Shown: positions 25,532-33,527 of the stretch, in pieces
Position numbering within the stretch: position 1 is the stretch's first letter
How the letters are laid out: every line of letters starts with the position of its first letter
Source: Pseudomonadota bacterium
GTDB taxonomy: Bacteria; Pseudomonadota; Alphaproteobacteria; Rhizobiales; Xanthobacteraceae
Length of the DNA: 64,000 nt
Direction: 5' to 3'
Assembly (NCBI GenBank): GCA_023386885.1
Contig: JAEWIX010000001.1
Span: 1-64,000 of the forward strand
Notes under the pieces: generated by a model
Told to the model about the DNA's origin: nothing
The model's database searches: none
Seen by the model: only the letters and a program-made list of their open reading frames with translations
Program-made: the position numbers and the translations under genes

Positions 25532-26037
25532 CATCACACAACGCGATTTTCAGCGCGGCCGAATTGGAGTTTATCAAGGCTCGCGCCAGCACAATGGCGC
25601 GTAAGGAAATCCACGCCGCGTTTGTGGCAAAATTCAAGCGAGCCGATATCACTCTAGAACAAATTCACGGCCTCTGTAGCAGACGCAGGTGGAGGATAGG
25701 GCGTCCTAAAACCTGCATAAGGATGAGGAAAAGTTCTCTGCGTAGAGGCAGCCTCATGGTGGCGACGGATACCCCGGATGATTATCGGCAGATGCAGCGC
25801 GTCATGTGGGAAGAACTTGTCGGCCCTATTCCAAAGGGTCATTATCTGATCTCCGTGAACGGCGACAACTTTGATTTTGATCCGTTCAACTGGATCATGC
25901 TCACCAACAGCATGATGGTCAGTCTGGTGCGGCATTCGAATATTTCCATCGTACCACCCGAATTGCGCCGGACCATCTTTGCGACGGCGCGGCTCAAGCA
26001 AACCTTCCGGGATCGAACGGGCAAAAAATTTCGCTGA
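25528..26037 (+). CDS. HNH-endonuclease-like protein, possibly without activity
   Basis: A 169-residue protein. The N-terminal 60 residues look like a small helical DNA-binding part. The C-terminal part, VMWEELVGPIPKGHYLISVNGDNFDFDPFNWIML, follows the pattern of phage HNH homing-type nucleases (GPIPxGH ... DGD ... NDPxNW). The second histidine/asparagine pattern is eroded (VNGDNFDFDP), so catalysis is doubtful. It overlaps the preceding gene by 4 bp and is likely co-transcribed. Confidence 0.65.
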   Translation: MTSHNAIFSAAELEFIKARASTMARKEIHAAFVAKFKRADITLEQIHGLCSRRRWRIGRPKTCIRMRKSSLRRGSLMVATDTPDDYRQMQRVMWEELVGPIPKGHYLISVNGDNFDFDPFNWIMLTNSMMVSLVRHSNISIVPPELRRTIFATARLKQTFRDRTGKKFR

Positions 26038-26193
26038 TGCCGCATCATCGTCAAATGAGATGGCCCTGTGCAATTTGCGTGAACGTTGCCATGGAGAGGT
26101 AATCGTTCGGGGTATGTGACTACAAGGCTGGCTCACTCAAAATGAAGCTCTCCGATTAACCAAGCAGATGCTGATCCGCGGTAAGTTTGGTGG

Positions 26194-26748
26194 ATGGCCG
26201 ACGACTTCCTGATTTTCAAAGAGCGCCGCTTTCTCGGCATCACCGAGAGACGATGGATATGGCTGGCGCGTACGCTCGCGCTGGCCCTGCTGGCATTTGT
26301 CTGCGGCTTCGGGATCTACCTGGGTGCGGACCGGGTGAAGGACATGGCGTCCAGCGCGTTCGGCTGGGCGCAGCTTCAGATTGTCGGCACCCGGACCACT
26401 CCCGGCGGCACATTGCGCCGGATGGGCTTCTGCTACGGCGGCGTTCGTATCAACTGCGTGGTTGACGGCGACACTATCTGGGTCGGTGGCGAGAAGATCA
26501 GAATGCAATCGATCGATGCGCCCGAGATCGACGGCAAATGTGCCTACGAGAAAGACCTGGCACAGCGCGCCAAGCATCGGCTGAACGAACTGCTCTCTGC
26601 CGAGCCTTTCTCCATTGCCCGTTCCGGGAAGGACCGATACGGGCGAACGCTGGCGGCAATCTACAACAGCCATGGAGAGATTGGCGCGGCCCTCGTGCAG
26701 GAGGGTTTGGCACGGACATGGACCGGGCGGCGTCGGCCGTGGTGCTAG
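26194..26748 (+). CDS. Membrane-anchored thermonuclease-like (SNase) protein
   Basis: A 184-residue protein. One transmembrane helix (about 25-46) is followed by a staphylococcal-nuclease-like OB-fold domain: CVVDGDTIWVGGEKIRMQSIDAPE, then KDRYGRTLA and GEIGAALVQEGLA. The arginine and acidic active-site positions (Arg in KIRMQ, Asp of GDT, Arg of DRYGR) are present. It would cut nucleic acid outside the inner membrane. It is followed by a long inverted repeat. Confidence 0.85.
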   Translation: MADDFLIFKERRFLGITERRWIWLARTLALALLAFVCGFGIYLGADRVKDMASSAFGWAQLQIVGTRTTPGGTLRRMGFCYGGVRINCVVDGDTIWVGGEKIRMQSIDAPEIDGKCAYEKDLAQRAKHRLNELLSAEPFSIARSGKDRYGRTLAAIYNSHGEIGAALVQEGLARTWTGRRRPWC

Positions 26749-26773
26749 ATGCGGCCGGATGGCGGTTAACGCG

Positions 26774-26812
26774 TTCTGACGTCCGATAACATCAGCTTAT
26801 CGGACATCAGAA
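26774..26812. repeat. 16-bp inverted repeat with 7-nt loop
   Basis: TTCTGACGTCCGATAA at 26774-26789 and TTATCGGACATCAGAA at 26797-26812 match in all but one position (a G-T pair). It begins 26 bp after the nuclease gene. No T-run follows, so it is not a typical terminator; it could bind a recombinase or stabilise RNA. Confidence 0.6.
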
Positions 26813-27227
26813 TGTGCTCCAAAGTTGCGATTTTTCTTGGACAGTCAACAATTTGGCTGGTTCCACCCCCCCGCATGAGGGGCGAGCACTTGAAAACATG
26901 ATTTTAGTTCAAGTCGCCGCTGCTGATACGGTGCTGTTAGCAGCAAGTGGCCCCGGCCCTCGCGCGCACGCGCGTACTGCGCAGAAAACCCGTCGCGGCC
27001 TCTTTTAGGGGCTGTAATAATTGCGCCGCTGGGGCAGTCGTGCCGGGCAATATTTTATTGCTCAAACGACTGTGGCTCCTCACTTTTCCAATCTAATTTC
27101 TTCACTGGCGTACATCTCACGCGCGCGCGCGTATTGGTCTCGAAATTCCGCCAGCGGCGCAGTCTGCCGAATTCGCCTCGGCATTTTCAAAATGGCTATG
27201 TGCCCGCCCTGTCTGGCAATTTGGGTT
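26813..27227. other. Gene-free region, 415 bp
   Basis: No convincing gene is seen on either strand. It contains two short alternating CG tracts (near 26965 and 27119-27131) and no strong hairpin. Confidence 0.5.
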
Positions 27228-27548
27228 TCAACCCGCACGATGCTGGTCATTCAGCACGTCAAAGACGATCCACGGATCCCGCTGGATGAGGGACAGCAGA
27301 ACCAGCGCTGGGCCCGTCGGCTTGCGGCGACCTTGCTCCCAGTTGCGAAGCGTCTTTACCGGAACGCCAATCGCATCGGCAAAGGCCCGCTGCGTTAGGG
27401 CATAGAAGCCACACCGCATCTCTTCCGCCTTGATCCGGATTGAGCGCACATCGATGTGGTCGGCGGATGGCCGGCTGACTGCGGGCCGTCCGGGCCGCCG
27501 TTTTTCCCGCATATTAATTGCGCCATTGGCGTTCATTGGCATTTCCAT
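27228..27548 (-). CDS. XRE/HigA-type helix-turn-helix protein, candidate antitoxin
   Basis: A protein of about 106 residues. A basic N-terminal tail (REKRRPGRPA) precedes a helix-turn-helix of the HigA/MqsA type: LTQRAFADAIGVPVKTLRNWEQGRRKPTGPALVLLSLI. It starts 2 bp after the stop of the 180-residue gene upstream, which gives the toxin-then-antitoxin order of HigBA-like systems. Several ATG codons (27548, 27539) could be the start. Confidence 0.75.
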   Translation of the reverse strand: MEMPMNANGAINMREKRRPGRPAVSRPSADHIDVRSIRIKAEEMRCGFYALTQRAFADAIGVPVKTLRNWEQGRRKPTGPALVLLSLIQRDPWIVFDVLNDQHRAG

Positions 27549-27550
27549 CG

Positions 27551-28093
27551 TTAGTTTAGTGCCCCTAGATAAGCTGCGCCACAGACGGTCCAGAAGAACG
27601 CCAAGGCGCCGCTCTCCATTTGACGATGAACGATGGACGACAACAGAGACTCGATCACCTCCGGGCATTGCGTCTCCCGCGCCAGGATCAAATATTCCCG
27701 CGCCTCGTGCTCCCCGTACTTCACCTCGTCCTCGGTTGTTCCGGTCGCGCTGAATAGTTCGAACGCCTCGTTGCCCGTGATCAGGTTCGGCAAGCTGCCA
27801 TAGGTCGCCTTGGTGGCAAGGGCATTGATAAACCCGTATTCCATCGATCCCGGCCCATATTGGACGATGCCGCCGAACACGAAGGACAGGAACGTGTTGG
27901 ACTGGATGGCGCGCGCGAACGTGAGAGCGGTCCTGAAGTGCTGGCGCCCCATGGCGTGGTCAAGCACGTCGTTATCCGTCTTTTCCGGATGCCAGAACAC
28001 GAACTGCCCGAACGACCCTGCCGATTGATATGGCTCCGGACACTCCCGGACGAAACTCGGAAGGCCAAAGGGTGCATCTTCGAATCCGATCAT
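27551..28093 (-). CDS. Hypothetical protein, candidate toxin partner of the HTH gene
   Basis: A 180-residue soluble protein rich in aromatic residues, with a helical middle (RTALTFARAIQSNTFLSFVFGG) and a hydrophobic C-terminus (ALAFFWTVCGAAYLGALN). No toxin family is recognised. GGGGAG precedes the ATG at 28093. Tight coupling to a HigA-type regulator is the only evidence for a toxin role; it could instead be an unrelated structural or regulatory protein. Confidence 0.6.
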   Translation of the reverse strand: MIGFEDAPFGLPSFVRECPEPYQSAGSFGQFVFWHPEKTDNDVLDHAMGRQHFRTALTFARAIQSNTFLSFVFGGIVQYGPGSMEYGFINALATKATYGSLPNLITGNEAFELFSATGTTEDEVKYGEHEAREYLILARETQCPEVIESLLSSIVHRQMESGALAFFWTVCGAAYLGALN

Positions 28094-28107
28094 GCTAAGC
28101 TCCCCTC

Positions 28108-28449
28108 ATGAAAAAGCTCGCCTGGATAGCCTTGCAGGTCGCGACGTTCGCCGTTGTCGTCTGGTCCGAGAAGGACGCCGCAAAGTATCTCGGCAAAGAG
28201 CCCGACTTCGTCACCGCCAGCATCATGGGCGTGGTGGCCGCGCTGTTCGTCACAGCCCTCGTTGCTGCTGTGCAGGATCTATACATGCGATACCTCTCAC
28301 CGCGCCGCCAGGACACCGGGCCTGCCTTCGACCCGAGCGCCGCTATTGCCCATGACAGCGAGACGAGCCGTGAGGGCGAGCGCCTTGCTGCTCCCACGAG
28401 GAGCGGTAGCGATGGCCCGAAACTGATTGGCGGCCGCCGGATCAGTTAG
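28108..28449 (+). CDS. Small membrane protein, two helices (uncertain gene)
   Basis: A 113-residue protein with a hydrophobic N-terminus (LAWIALQVATFAVVVW) and a second helix (IMGVVAALFVTALVAAVQDLYM), then a hydrophilic tail. No ribosome site is visible before the ATG, it starts 14 bp from a divergent gene, and its last 153 bp run antisense to the end of the next gene. It may be real, for example a lysis-type protein, but the evidence is thin. Confidence 0.4.
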   Translation: MKKLAWIALQVATFAVVVWSEKDAAKYLGKEPDFVTASIMGVVAALFVTALVAAVQDLYMRYLSPRRQDTGPAFDPSAAIAHDSETSREGERLAAPTRSGSDGPKLIGGRRIS

Positions 28450-30471
28450 AAGCCGCGCCAACTCATCGAGGTTGCGCCCCACGTTCCAATTCTGGATGGC
28501 CTGCATCGCCTTCTGCGGCCACTTGAAGCCACCGGACGCGACGATCTGCCCGGCATTGTTCAGCAAGCCGCCGCCTTTCAGATTTTCCACGCCGGGGATT
28601 ACGAATGCGGTTCGTGATCCCGTCGCCTGACGCCATTGCTGGGCTTCGAGGATTTCGAGGAAGTTGTTGAAGCCCGGCCAGACCTGATTGCCGTTCGGCA
28701 ATGCGCGCACCGCAGCCTCAAGGTTTGCCGCCTGCTGCGGATTGCCTCGCAGGATTGCCGCAAACTTCGCTCCACCGGACTGATTGATGCCGCCAGCGCG
28801 GCGTTGTGTTGCCTCGTTGAATACCATCTCCGCATGAGTGCGGACGAGTTGACGGGCCACCATTGGGCTATGGTTGGCAACAGCGCGCACCGCGTCACCT
28901 ACCTCCCGCGCGCTCCCCGGCAAGGGGTTGTCCGGGAATAGGACGCTGATCGCCTTCTGCGTTGTCGTGTCGCGCCCCGCGATTTTGCCAATCGGACCAT
29001 TCATCAGCGGCTCTAGATACTGCTGGCGCAACCGCGTCTGGTTCGCCAATGCCGCTTCATAGGAGCTAGGCCCGTTCACCGCCGCACGATCCGATGCGAT
29101 GGCGATGCTCTTCACGTCGCCGCCGAGATTGCCCGTCACCGCTGAGACAGTCTGGTTCTGCTGCGGATTGAGGGGATTTCCCGCATTTTGCGAGCGAGTT
29201 TCAAGCTGCTTCGCAACCTCGTCATACATCCTGACGGATCGGTCACTGGCGGCACGCACCACCGCATTCAATTCTGGATCGCGGCGAATGTTATTGACCG
29301 TCTGCGCGAACAGCGGATCGGCCATCATCGCGTCATGGATTTGACGCGGGACAAGATGCTGCCCGGCCGCGTCGTACATCGGCCGCGTAGCGCGGTTGAT
29401 CGCTTGCCGAACGTCAGTCACGATCCGCTCGGCATGGCCGCCAATCGTCGGACCGAGTTGCGACGGATCGGCCGATTGCGGGGCGATACCATCGAATGCC
29501 TGACGCGCGGCCTCTTCATTCTGCGCTGGTCGCTGCGAATAGAACGGCTTCATGCCGCCCATGCCCTCAACGGTATGCTGCAAATCGCCAATGCCGGATC
29601 GGCCGTTGGTGACGGCCTGCAACGCCTCCGAACGGCTGATCGGCTGACCCGCCTGTGCCGCGCGCTGGAATAGCTGTTCGGCTGCATCAATCTGTTGCCG
29701 TGTCACATCTCCCAGGTTCTTCCCGAGAATCTCGGCCGCCGTGCCATTCCGGAGAGCGCCGGCACTCGCGAGACCGCCAACGAGGCCGCCCGCGATGCGC
29801 GCCGGACCTTCCATCGCGCCGCCTTCGAACACCTGTCCTGCTCCTTCGGAAGCAAGGCCGGGGACGATGCCATAAGCCACCGCGTTGCGCGCCATGTTCG
29901 GCAGACCGCCTATCATCGATCCCGGGACGAACTCGCCCGCTGTGCTCGCAAATTTGCCCGCGCGGGTATGAGGGACATAGGCCGGACCTGTCACGGATTC
30001 GATATCGCGTTGTAGACCCTGCGTCGTCAGATGCTTACCGACGGAACGCGCGGCGTCGGCAAGTTCGGGGGAGAACTGGCGCAACGGACTTTTCGCGCGG
30101 CGCTCGGCAATGCGGGCCTGCATTTCTTCCGGGCTCGCCCCTATCACTTTGCCCTCAAGCCAATTCATGCGATCAGCGATGAACCCCGGAATCGTGTCCG
30201 TCACCAACCCGACCGTGCCGGCAGCGCCTCGGACGAGGCCGCCGGCGAAGCCCTTTCCGATGTCGGCCGCCTGGTCATAGAGGCCGGACGATTGCGGCTG
30301 ATCCGCGAAGGGATCGTGGTCCACGGGGATAAACTGCGGACCGCGACCTTCCGGACGAACAGTTACGCGCGTAACGCCTGCGGGGACGGCGGCGCGAGTG
30401 ACGCCACCGCTACCGACGACGGCGCCCTGATCGGCAAAGGGGTCATGATCGACGGGAATGAATTGAGGCAT
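28297..30471 (-). CDS. Large virion-like (ejection/internal) protein
   Basis: A 724-residue, Ala/Gly/Arg-rich, largely helical protein without membrane segments except glycine-rich stretches (GKGFAGGLVRGAAGTVGLV and GGLVGGLASAGALRNG). The N-terminal motif PQFIPVDHDPFADQ occurs twice (near residues 2-15 and 45-58). Composition and position next to an M15-domain protein resemble podovirus internal or DNA-ejection proteins. GGAGG lies before the ATG. Function is inferred from type, not from a named family. Confidence 0.65.
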   Translation of the reverse strand: MPQFIPVDHDPFADQGAVVGSGGVTRAAVPAGVTRVTVRPEGRGPQFIPVDHDPFADQPQSSGLYDQAADIGKGFAGGLVRGAAGTVGLVTDTIPGFIADRMNWLEGKVIGASPEEMQARIAERRAKSPLRQFSPELADAARSVGKHLTTQGLQRDIESVTGPAYVPHTRAGKFASTAGEFVPGSMIGGLPNMARNAVAYGIVPGLASEGAGQVFEGGAMEGPARIAGGLVGGLASAGALRNGTAAEILGKNLGDVTRQQIDAAEQLFQRAAQAGQPISRSEALQAVTNGRSGIGDLQHTVEGMGGMKPFYSQRPAQNEEAARQAFDGIAPQSADPSQLGPTIGGHAERIVTDVRQAINRATRPMYDAAGQHLVPRQIHDAMMADPLFAQTVNNIRRDPELNAVVRAASDRSVRMYDEVAKQLETRSQNAGNPLNPQQNQTVSAVTGNLGGDVKSIAIASDRAAVNGPSSYEAALANQTRLRQQYLEPLMNGPIGKIAGRDTTTQKAISVLFPDNPLPGSAREVGDAVRAVANHSPMVARQLVRTHAEMVFNEATQRRAGGINQSGGAKFAAILRGNPQQAANLEAAVRALPNGNQVWPGFNNFLEILEAQQWRQATGSRTAFVIPGVENLKGGGLLNNAGQIVASGGFKWPQKAMQAIQNWNVGRNLDELARLLTDPAAANQFRAIATAPRGSSKALALTARLAVMGNSGARVEGRPGVLAAR

Positions 30472-32255
30472 CAGCGAACCTCCAGGTATTTGCCGGGGCG
30501 GTTCGGATCGGGAACGTAGAACTTGCCGTCAGATGCCTGGCGTGCGCCCTGCACCGGAGGCTGTTGGTTGCCCCACGATCCGGTTGCTCCACGCTGCGGA
30601 GCCGCACCCGGATTGTTGATCGTCCCGCCGATGTCGTCGCGCGGTGCGCCAATGATGGACTCGGCTTCGCGCCGCAGATCCCCGAACACGTCGCGTTGAG
30701 CCATCTTCTCGGACCAATCAAGTTCGAAGTCCTCGAACCCACGCCCCTTGTTGGCCGGATCACGCTTGAACGCCTGGAACGCTTTGGCCCGCTCGATGTC
30801 GAGTCGCGCCATGCGGCGCGCGCCTTCGATCCTGATCTTGTTTGCGCGCGGATCGTCGCCGAGGCTCGGGAAAATGCGAGTGATAAATTCGCGGTCGGCA
30901 TCGGAGAAGTTGTTCGCGGGGAAGCCGCCTTGTCCGATCTTGCCGACGACGGATTCGTTGATGAGCGACTGCACCGCCTGAGCACTGCCGACCCCTTGAG
31001 GATCGAGGTTGAGTGCTTTCGCCACATCGTCATTGAGGCCAAGCGATTTCGCCCATGCGGAGATATTCATGCGCGCGGGAGATAGTTTCCCCTGCGACAC
31101 CTGATTGAGCAGGCCTTCCATGCGGGACAGGTTCGTCAGCGTCTTGCCCGCAGAACCAGCCGCCGCGAACATTTCAGCGCGGCGCTTGCCAGCAGCCTCG
31201 CCCGCCGCTTTCGCTTCACCCGTTTCGGCGCGCTGGTCGATGTTGATGGCCCCGGCAGCCTTCAATTCCTTTTCGAGATCGAGGATCGTGCCGGGGTAAT
31301 TGCTGGCGGCCTTGAGCTGGTTCAGCGTGCGGATTTTGTCCGGCGTCTTGCTCTCATCCAGAAAGCGCATGAGGAGCCTGTCGGCGAACTCACGCTGAGA
31401 CGCCGGCAGGTTCGGATTGGACCGCGCCTGAATGAGCATCGGGACTTGAGCGGCAGTGATCCCTTGGAAGCCACCGGTCGGCTGTACGCCTTGGGTTGCC
31501 TGAGCATTCATCGGCAGAGACGCATTGTCGGCCGACGCCACACGGTATGGCTGTTGCTGACGTTCACTCGCCGACAGTTCCACATGCGGCGGATCGCCCG
31601 GCACTGGTTGGCTCAGGCCGTACTGAGGCAACAGCGCGCGCTGTTGTGGCGTCATTCCCGCAATGTCTACGGCCATTCCGCGTTCGTGGTTCGATGTTCC
31701 GGGAACGGCTACCGGATTCGGGTTCGATGCGCGGTTGTCATAGAGCCGCTGTTGATCGGCGGTGCTTCGATATCCGCTCGAGATCGACGTGCCCGAATGG
31801 TCTTGCAGGAAATCCGACGCAAGGTCCGCAAGCCGCATGTTCATGCCGACAGTGCCCGGCATCGCGTTCCCGTCGTCTTGAACGATGGGGCCGGTCCTTC
31901 CCGGGAGTGCAGGCTGTCCCGGGATCGACACGGGCGCGGCATTGCCACTGCCACCACCGAACATCGTTCCGAGATTGGAATTGAACTGCTGCGAAGCAGC
32001 CTGTTCGCGGCCGAGCTTGTCCTTGGCTTCAGCCATTTGCAGCATCTGCATCATGCCGGACGGATTGCCCAGACTCGCAAGAGTGCCCGCCGCTTCCCGA
32101 TAAGAGATCGACCCGTCAGCAATGCCCTTGCCAAGGTCGGACAGGCGCTTGCGCTCCATCCCCTTGTTGATGGCATCCACCGTTTCCCGAAACATTGGGC
32201 CGAGATCCGGCGTAATCAGTCGCGTTTGCGGAATTTGGAGCGGTTGGATCGCCAT
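30471..32255 (-). CDS. Virion-like protein with M15 D-Ala-D-Ala carboxypeptidase domain
   Basis: A 594-residue protein. Residues 1-150 are helical and polar; about 155-227 form an M15 (VanY-like) peptidase with SSGYRSTADQQRLYD, the zinc motif SNHERGMAVDI and DPPHVEL. The remaining ~360 residues are helical. Phage proteins of this kind cut peptidoglycan during DNA entry. Its stop overlaps the start of the 724-residue gene. The ATG at 32255 has GGAGG upstream and overlaps the stop of the preceding gene. Confidence 0.75.
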   Translation of the reverse strand: MAIQPLQIPQTRLITPDLGPMFRETVDAINKGMERKRLSDLGKGIADGSISYREAAGTLASLGNPSGMMQMLQMAEAKDKLGREQAASQQFNSNLGTMFGGGSGNAAPVSIPGQPALPGRTGPIVQDDGNAMPGTVGMNMRLADLASDFLQDHSGTSISSGYRSTADQQRLYDNRASNPNPVAVPGTSNHERGMAVDIAGMTPQQRALLPQYGLSQPVPGDPPHVELSASERQQQPYRVASADNASLPMNAQATQGVQPTGGFQGITAAQVPMLIQARSNPNLPASQREFADRLLMRFLDESKTPDKIRTLNQLKAASNYPGTILDLEKELKAAGAINIDQRAETGEAKAAGEAAGKRRAEMFAAAGSAGKTLTNLSRMEGLLNQVSQGKLSPARMNISAWAKSLGLNDDVAKALNLDPQGVGSAQAVQSLINESVVGKIGQGGFPANNFSDADREFITRIFPSLGDDPRANKIRIEGARRMARLDIERAKAFQAFKRDPANKGRGFEDFELDWSEKMAQRDVFGDLRREAESIIGAPRDDIGGTINNPGAAPQRGATGSWGNQQPPVQGARQASDGKFYVPDPNRPGKYLEVR

Positions 32256-32269
32256 TATGCCGTCCTCCC

Positions 32270-32464
32270 TCAAGCCGCTGCCAGGCGCGACGGATCGATG
32301 CCATCAGCGCGCAAGCGATCGATGGCGGATCGCCGGACATATTCGGAAGGCGTCATGAGATTGCGGGCAGCCGCGACCTCGATGGCATCGGAGAGGACTT
32401 CAGGCACTCGGACCTGAAGAAGCTTCCCGAATTTGGCTTGACGCTGCACGTTCATGGCATTCAC
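32270..32464 (-). CDS. Ribbon-helix-helix (Arc/CopG-like) protein
   Basis: A 64-residue protein with KLLQVRVPEVLSDAIEVAAARNLMTPSEYVRRSAIDRLRADG, the strand-helix-helix pattern of Arc/CopG DNA-binding proteins. A start at 32455 is equally possible. It is the first gene of the virion-like group and may regulate it. Confidence 0.75.
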   Translation of the reverse strand: MNAMNVQRQAKFGKLLQVRVPEVLSDAIEVAAARNLMTPSEYVRRSAIDRLRADGIDPSRLAAA

Positions 32465-32541
32465 CCGTCACGACATTGACCTGACGTTGTCATTACGTCA
32501 GGCCATCGTCGCGCCGTGATGATGAATTGCCGTCTTTGTGA

Positions 32542-32835
32542 TTATTGCGGACTTTGCATCTTCTGGTTCGGCATCGTGCGCTCAAAATACCGAGCAACGA
32601 TTCCATCGGCGCGCTCACCGCCCAGATACATGATCAACGCGCGCTGATCGCCGTCGAGAAACATCGCAAGAGCAACGCGACTGACGCGCCACTGTCCGCC
32701 AATCTTGCGACCGATGCCGGACTCGCACCAATTCCGGATCGTGCCGACCGAGCGATCCGCGATGGCAGCGGCTTCCTTCAACGAAATTGCCTCGCGGGGA
32801 TCGTAAGGGACCAGACAGCCGGAATGTCCGTTCAT
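32542..32835 (-). CDS. Helix-turn-helix DNA-binding protein (excisionase-like)
   Basis: A 97-residue protein with an MerR/excisionase-type helix-turn-helix: SLKEAAAIADRSVGTIRNWCESGIGRKIGGQWRVSRVALAMFLDG. Its ATG overlaps the stop of the upstream gene. It could direct excision or regulate replication genes; which of these is not decided by the sequence. Confidence 0.8.
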   Translation of the reverse strand: MNGHSGCLVPYDPREAISLKEAAAIADRSVGTIRNWCESGIGRKIGGQWRVSRVALAMFLDGDQRALIMYLGGERADGIVARYFERTMPNQKMQSPQ

Positions 32836-33527
32836 TGCCCGATCTCCCAAAGGCAAATACCGCGCACCTTGTGAATCCGGCTGAACCGCTGGATCGAGCC
32901 GGAGCTTCCACGAAGGGTCGCGGTGGTTTCGGTGAGAGCGATAACCGGGTTGCCGTGCAATAGCGGGATGAGACCCATCGCATCGAAACGGACTGCCGGC
33001 GCGGCGGGGTGAACACCGAATAGATCATGGGTCGACCATCCGAGATTGGCCGCCGTCACGCTCCACTGTTTCAGAAAGGCATCGGCATCATCCACGATGT
33101 AGCGCCATCGCTCCGCACTGAAGCAATCCGGAATATCCATCGTGCGGAGACGAGCGGCACCATCAATCCAGGCCGCTGGCAGATGATCGGATGACGCCTC
33201 TAGCTCCGCGTCGTGCGAATGACTTCCTTTGCCCAAGTGACCCGACGCGATATCTTTCAGACCATGCGCAAAATCACGGGTGACACGGGTGACAGGGGTG
33301 ACACCACTCCTAAGTGGCTGATTTAAATGATTTTTCCTGTCACCCCTCGTTTGCAGGGACTGGCACCCCTCGATTTGAAGGGGTGACAGAGGCGCGAGCT
33401 GAGGGGTGACACTTACAGCATTGATCGGGTTCGTGTTTTTGGCCTCGTCACCCCTGTCACCCGTGTCACCCCTACTTTTCAGCAGGAGCGAGATTTCATC
33501 CGCGAGGCCCGCGAAGCTATGCGTCAT
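32832..33527 (-). CDS. Hypothetical protein coupled to the primase, containing iteron-like DNA
   Basis: A 231-residue protein. The first ~110 residues are low-complexity and encode the repeated DNA GGGTGACA (GDTGDRGDEAKN, then GVTPVTRVTRDF). The C-terminal ~120 residues look like a folded domain (DCFSAERWRYIVDDADAFLKQW, VRFDAMGLIPLLHGNPVIALTETTATLRG). It overlaps the primase gene by 11 bp. Such genes follow primases in rhizobial elements. The function is unknown. Confidence 0.65.
   Translation of the reverse strand: MTHSFAGLADEISLLLKSRGDTGDRGDEAKNTNPINAVSVTPQLAPLSPLQIEGCQSLQTRGDRKNHLNQPLRSGVTPVTRVTRDFAHGLKDIASGHLGKGSHSHDAELEASSDHLPAAWIDGAARLRTMDIPDCFSAERWRYIVDDADAFLKQWSVTAANLGWSTHDLFGVHPAAPAVRFDAMGLIPLLHGNPVIALTETTATLRGSSGSIQRFSRIHKVRGICLWEIGQ
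33278..33471. repeat. Iteron-like array of GGGTGACA, with 25-bp inverted repeat
   Basis: Eight perfect copies of GGGTGACA occur within 194 bp: forward at 33278, 33287, 33296, 33381, 33404 and reverse at 33338, 33455, 33464. Two more have one mismatch (33361, 33446). The outer runs at 33278-33302 and 33447-33471 are exact 25-bp inverted repeats of each other with 9-bp periodicity. The array lies inside a coding region just downstream of the primase-helicase gene. Confidence 0.85.

Noticed and set aside
26965..27131. Alternating CG tracts as Z-DNA or a functional site
   Set aside because: The tracts are short and expected by chance in high-GC DNA; nothing else supports a role.
33278..33471. 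CRISPR-like array
   Set aside because: The repeat unit is only 8-9 bp, occurs in both directions and has no regular unique spacers; no cas genes are present.
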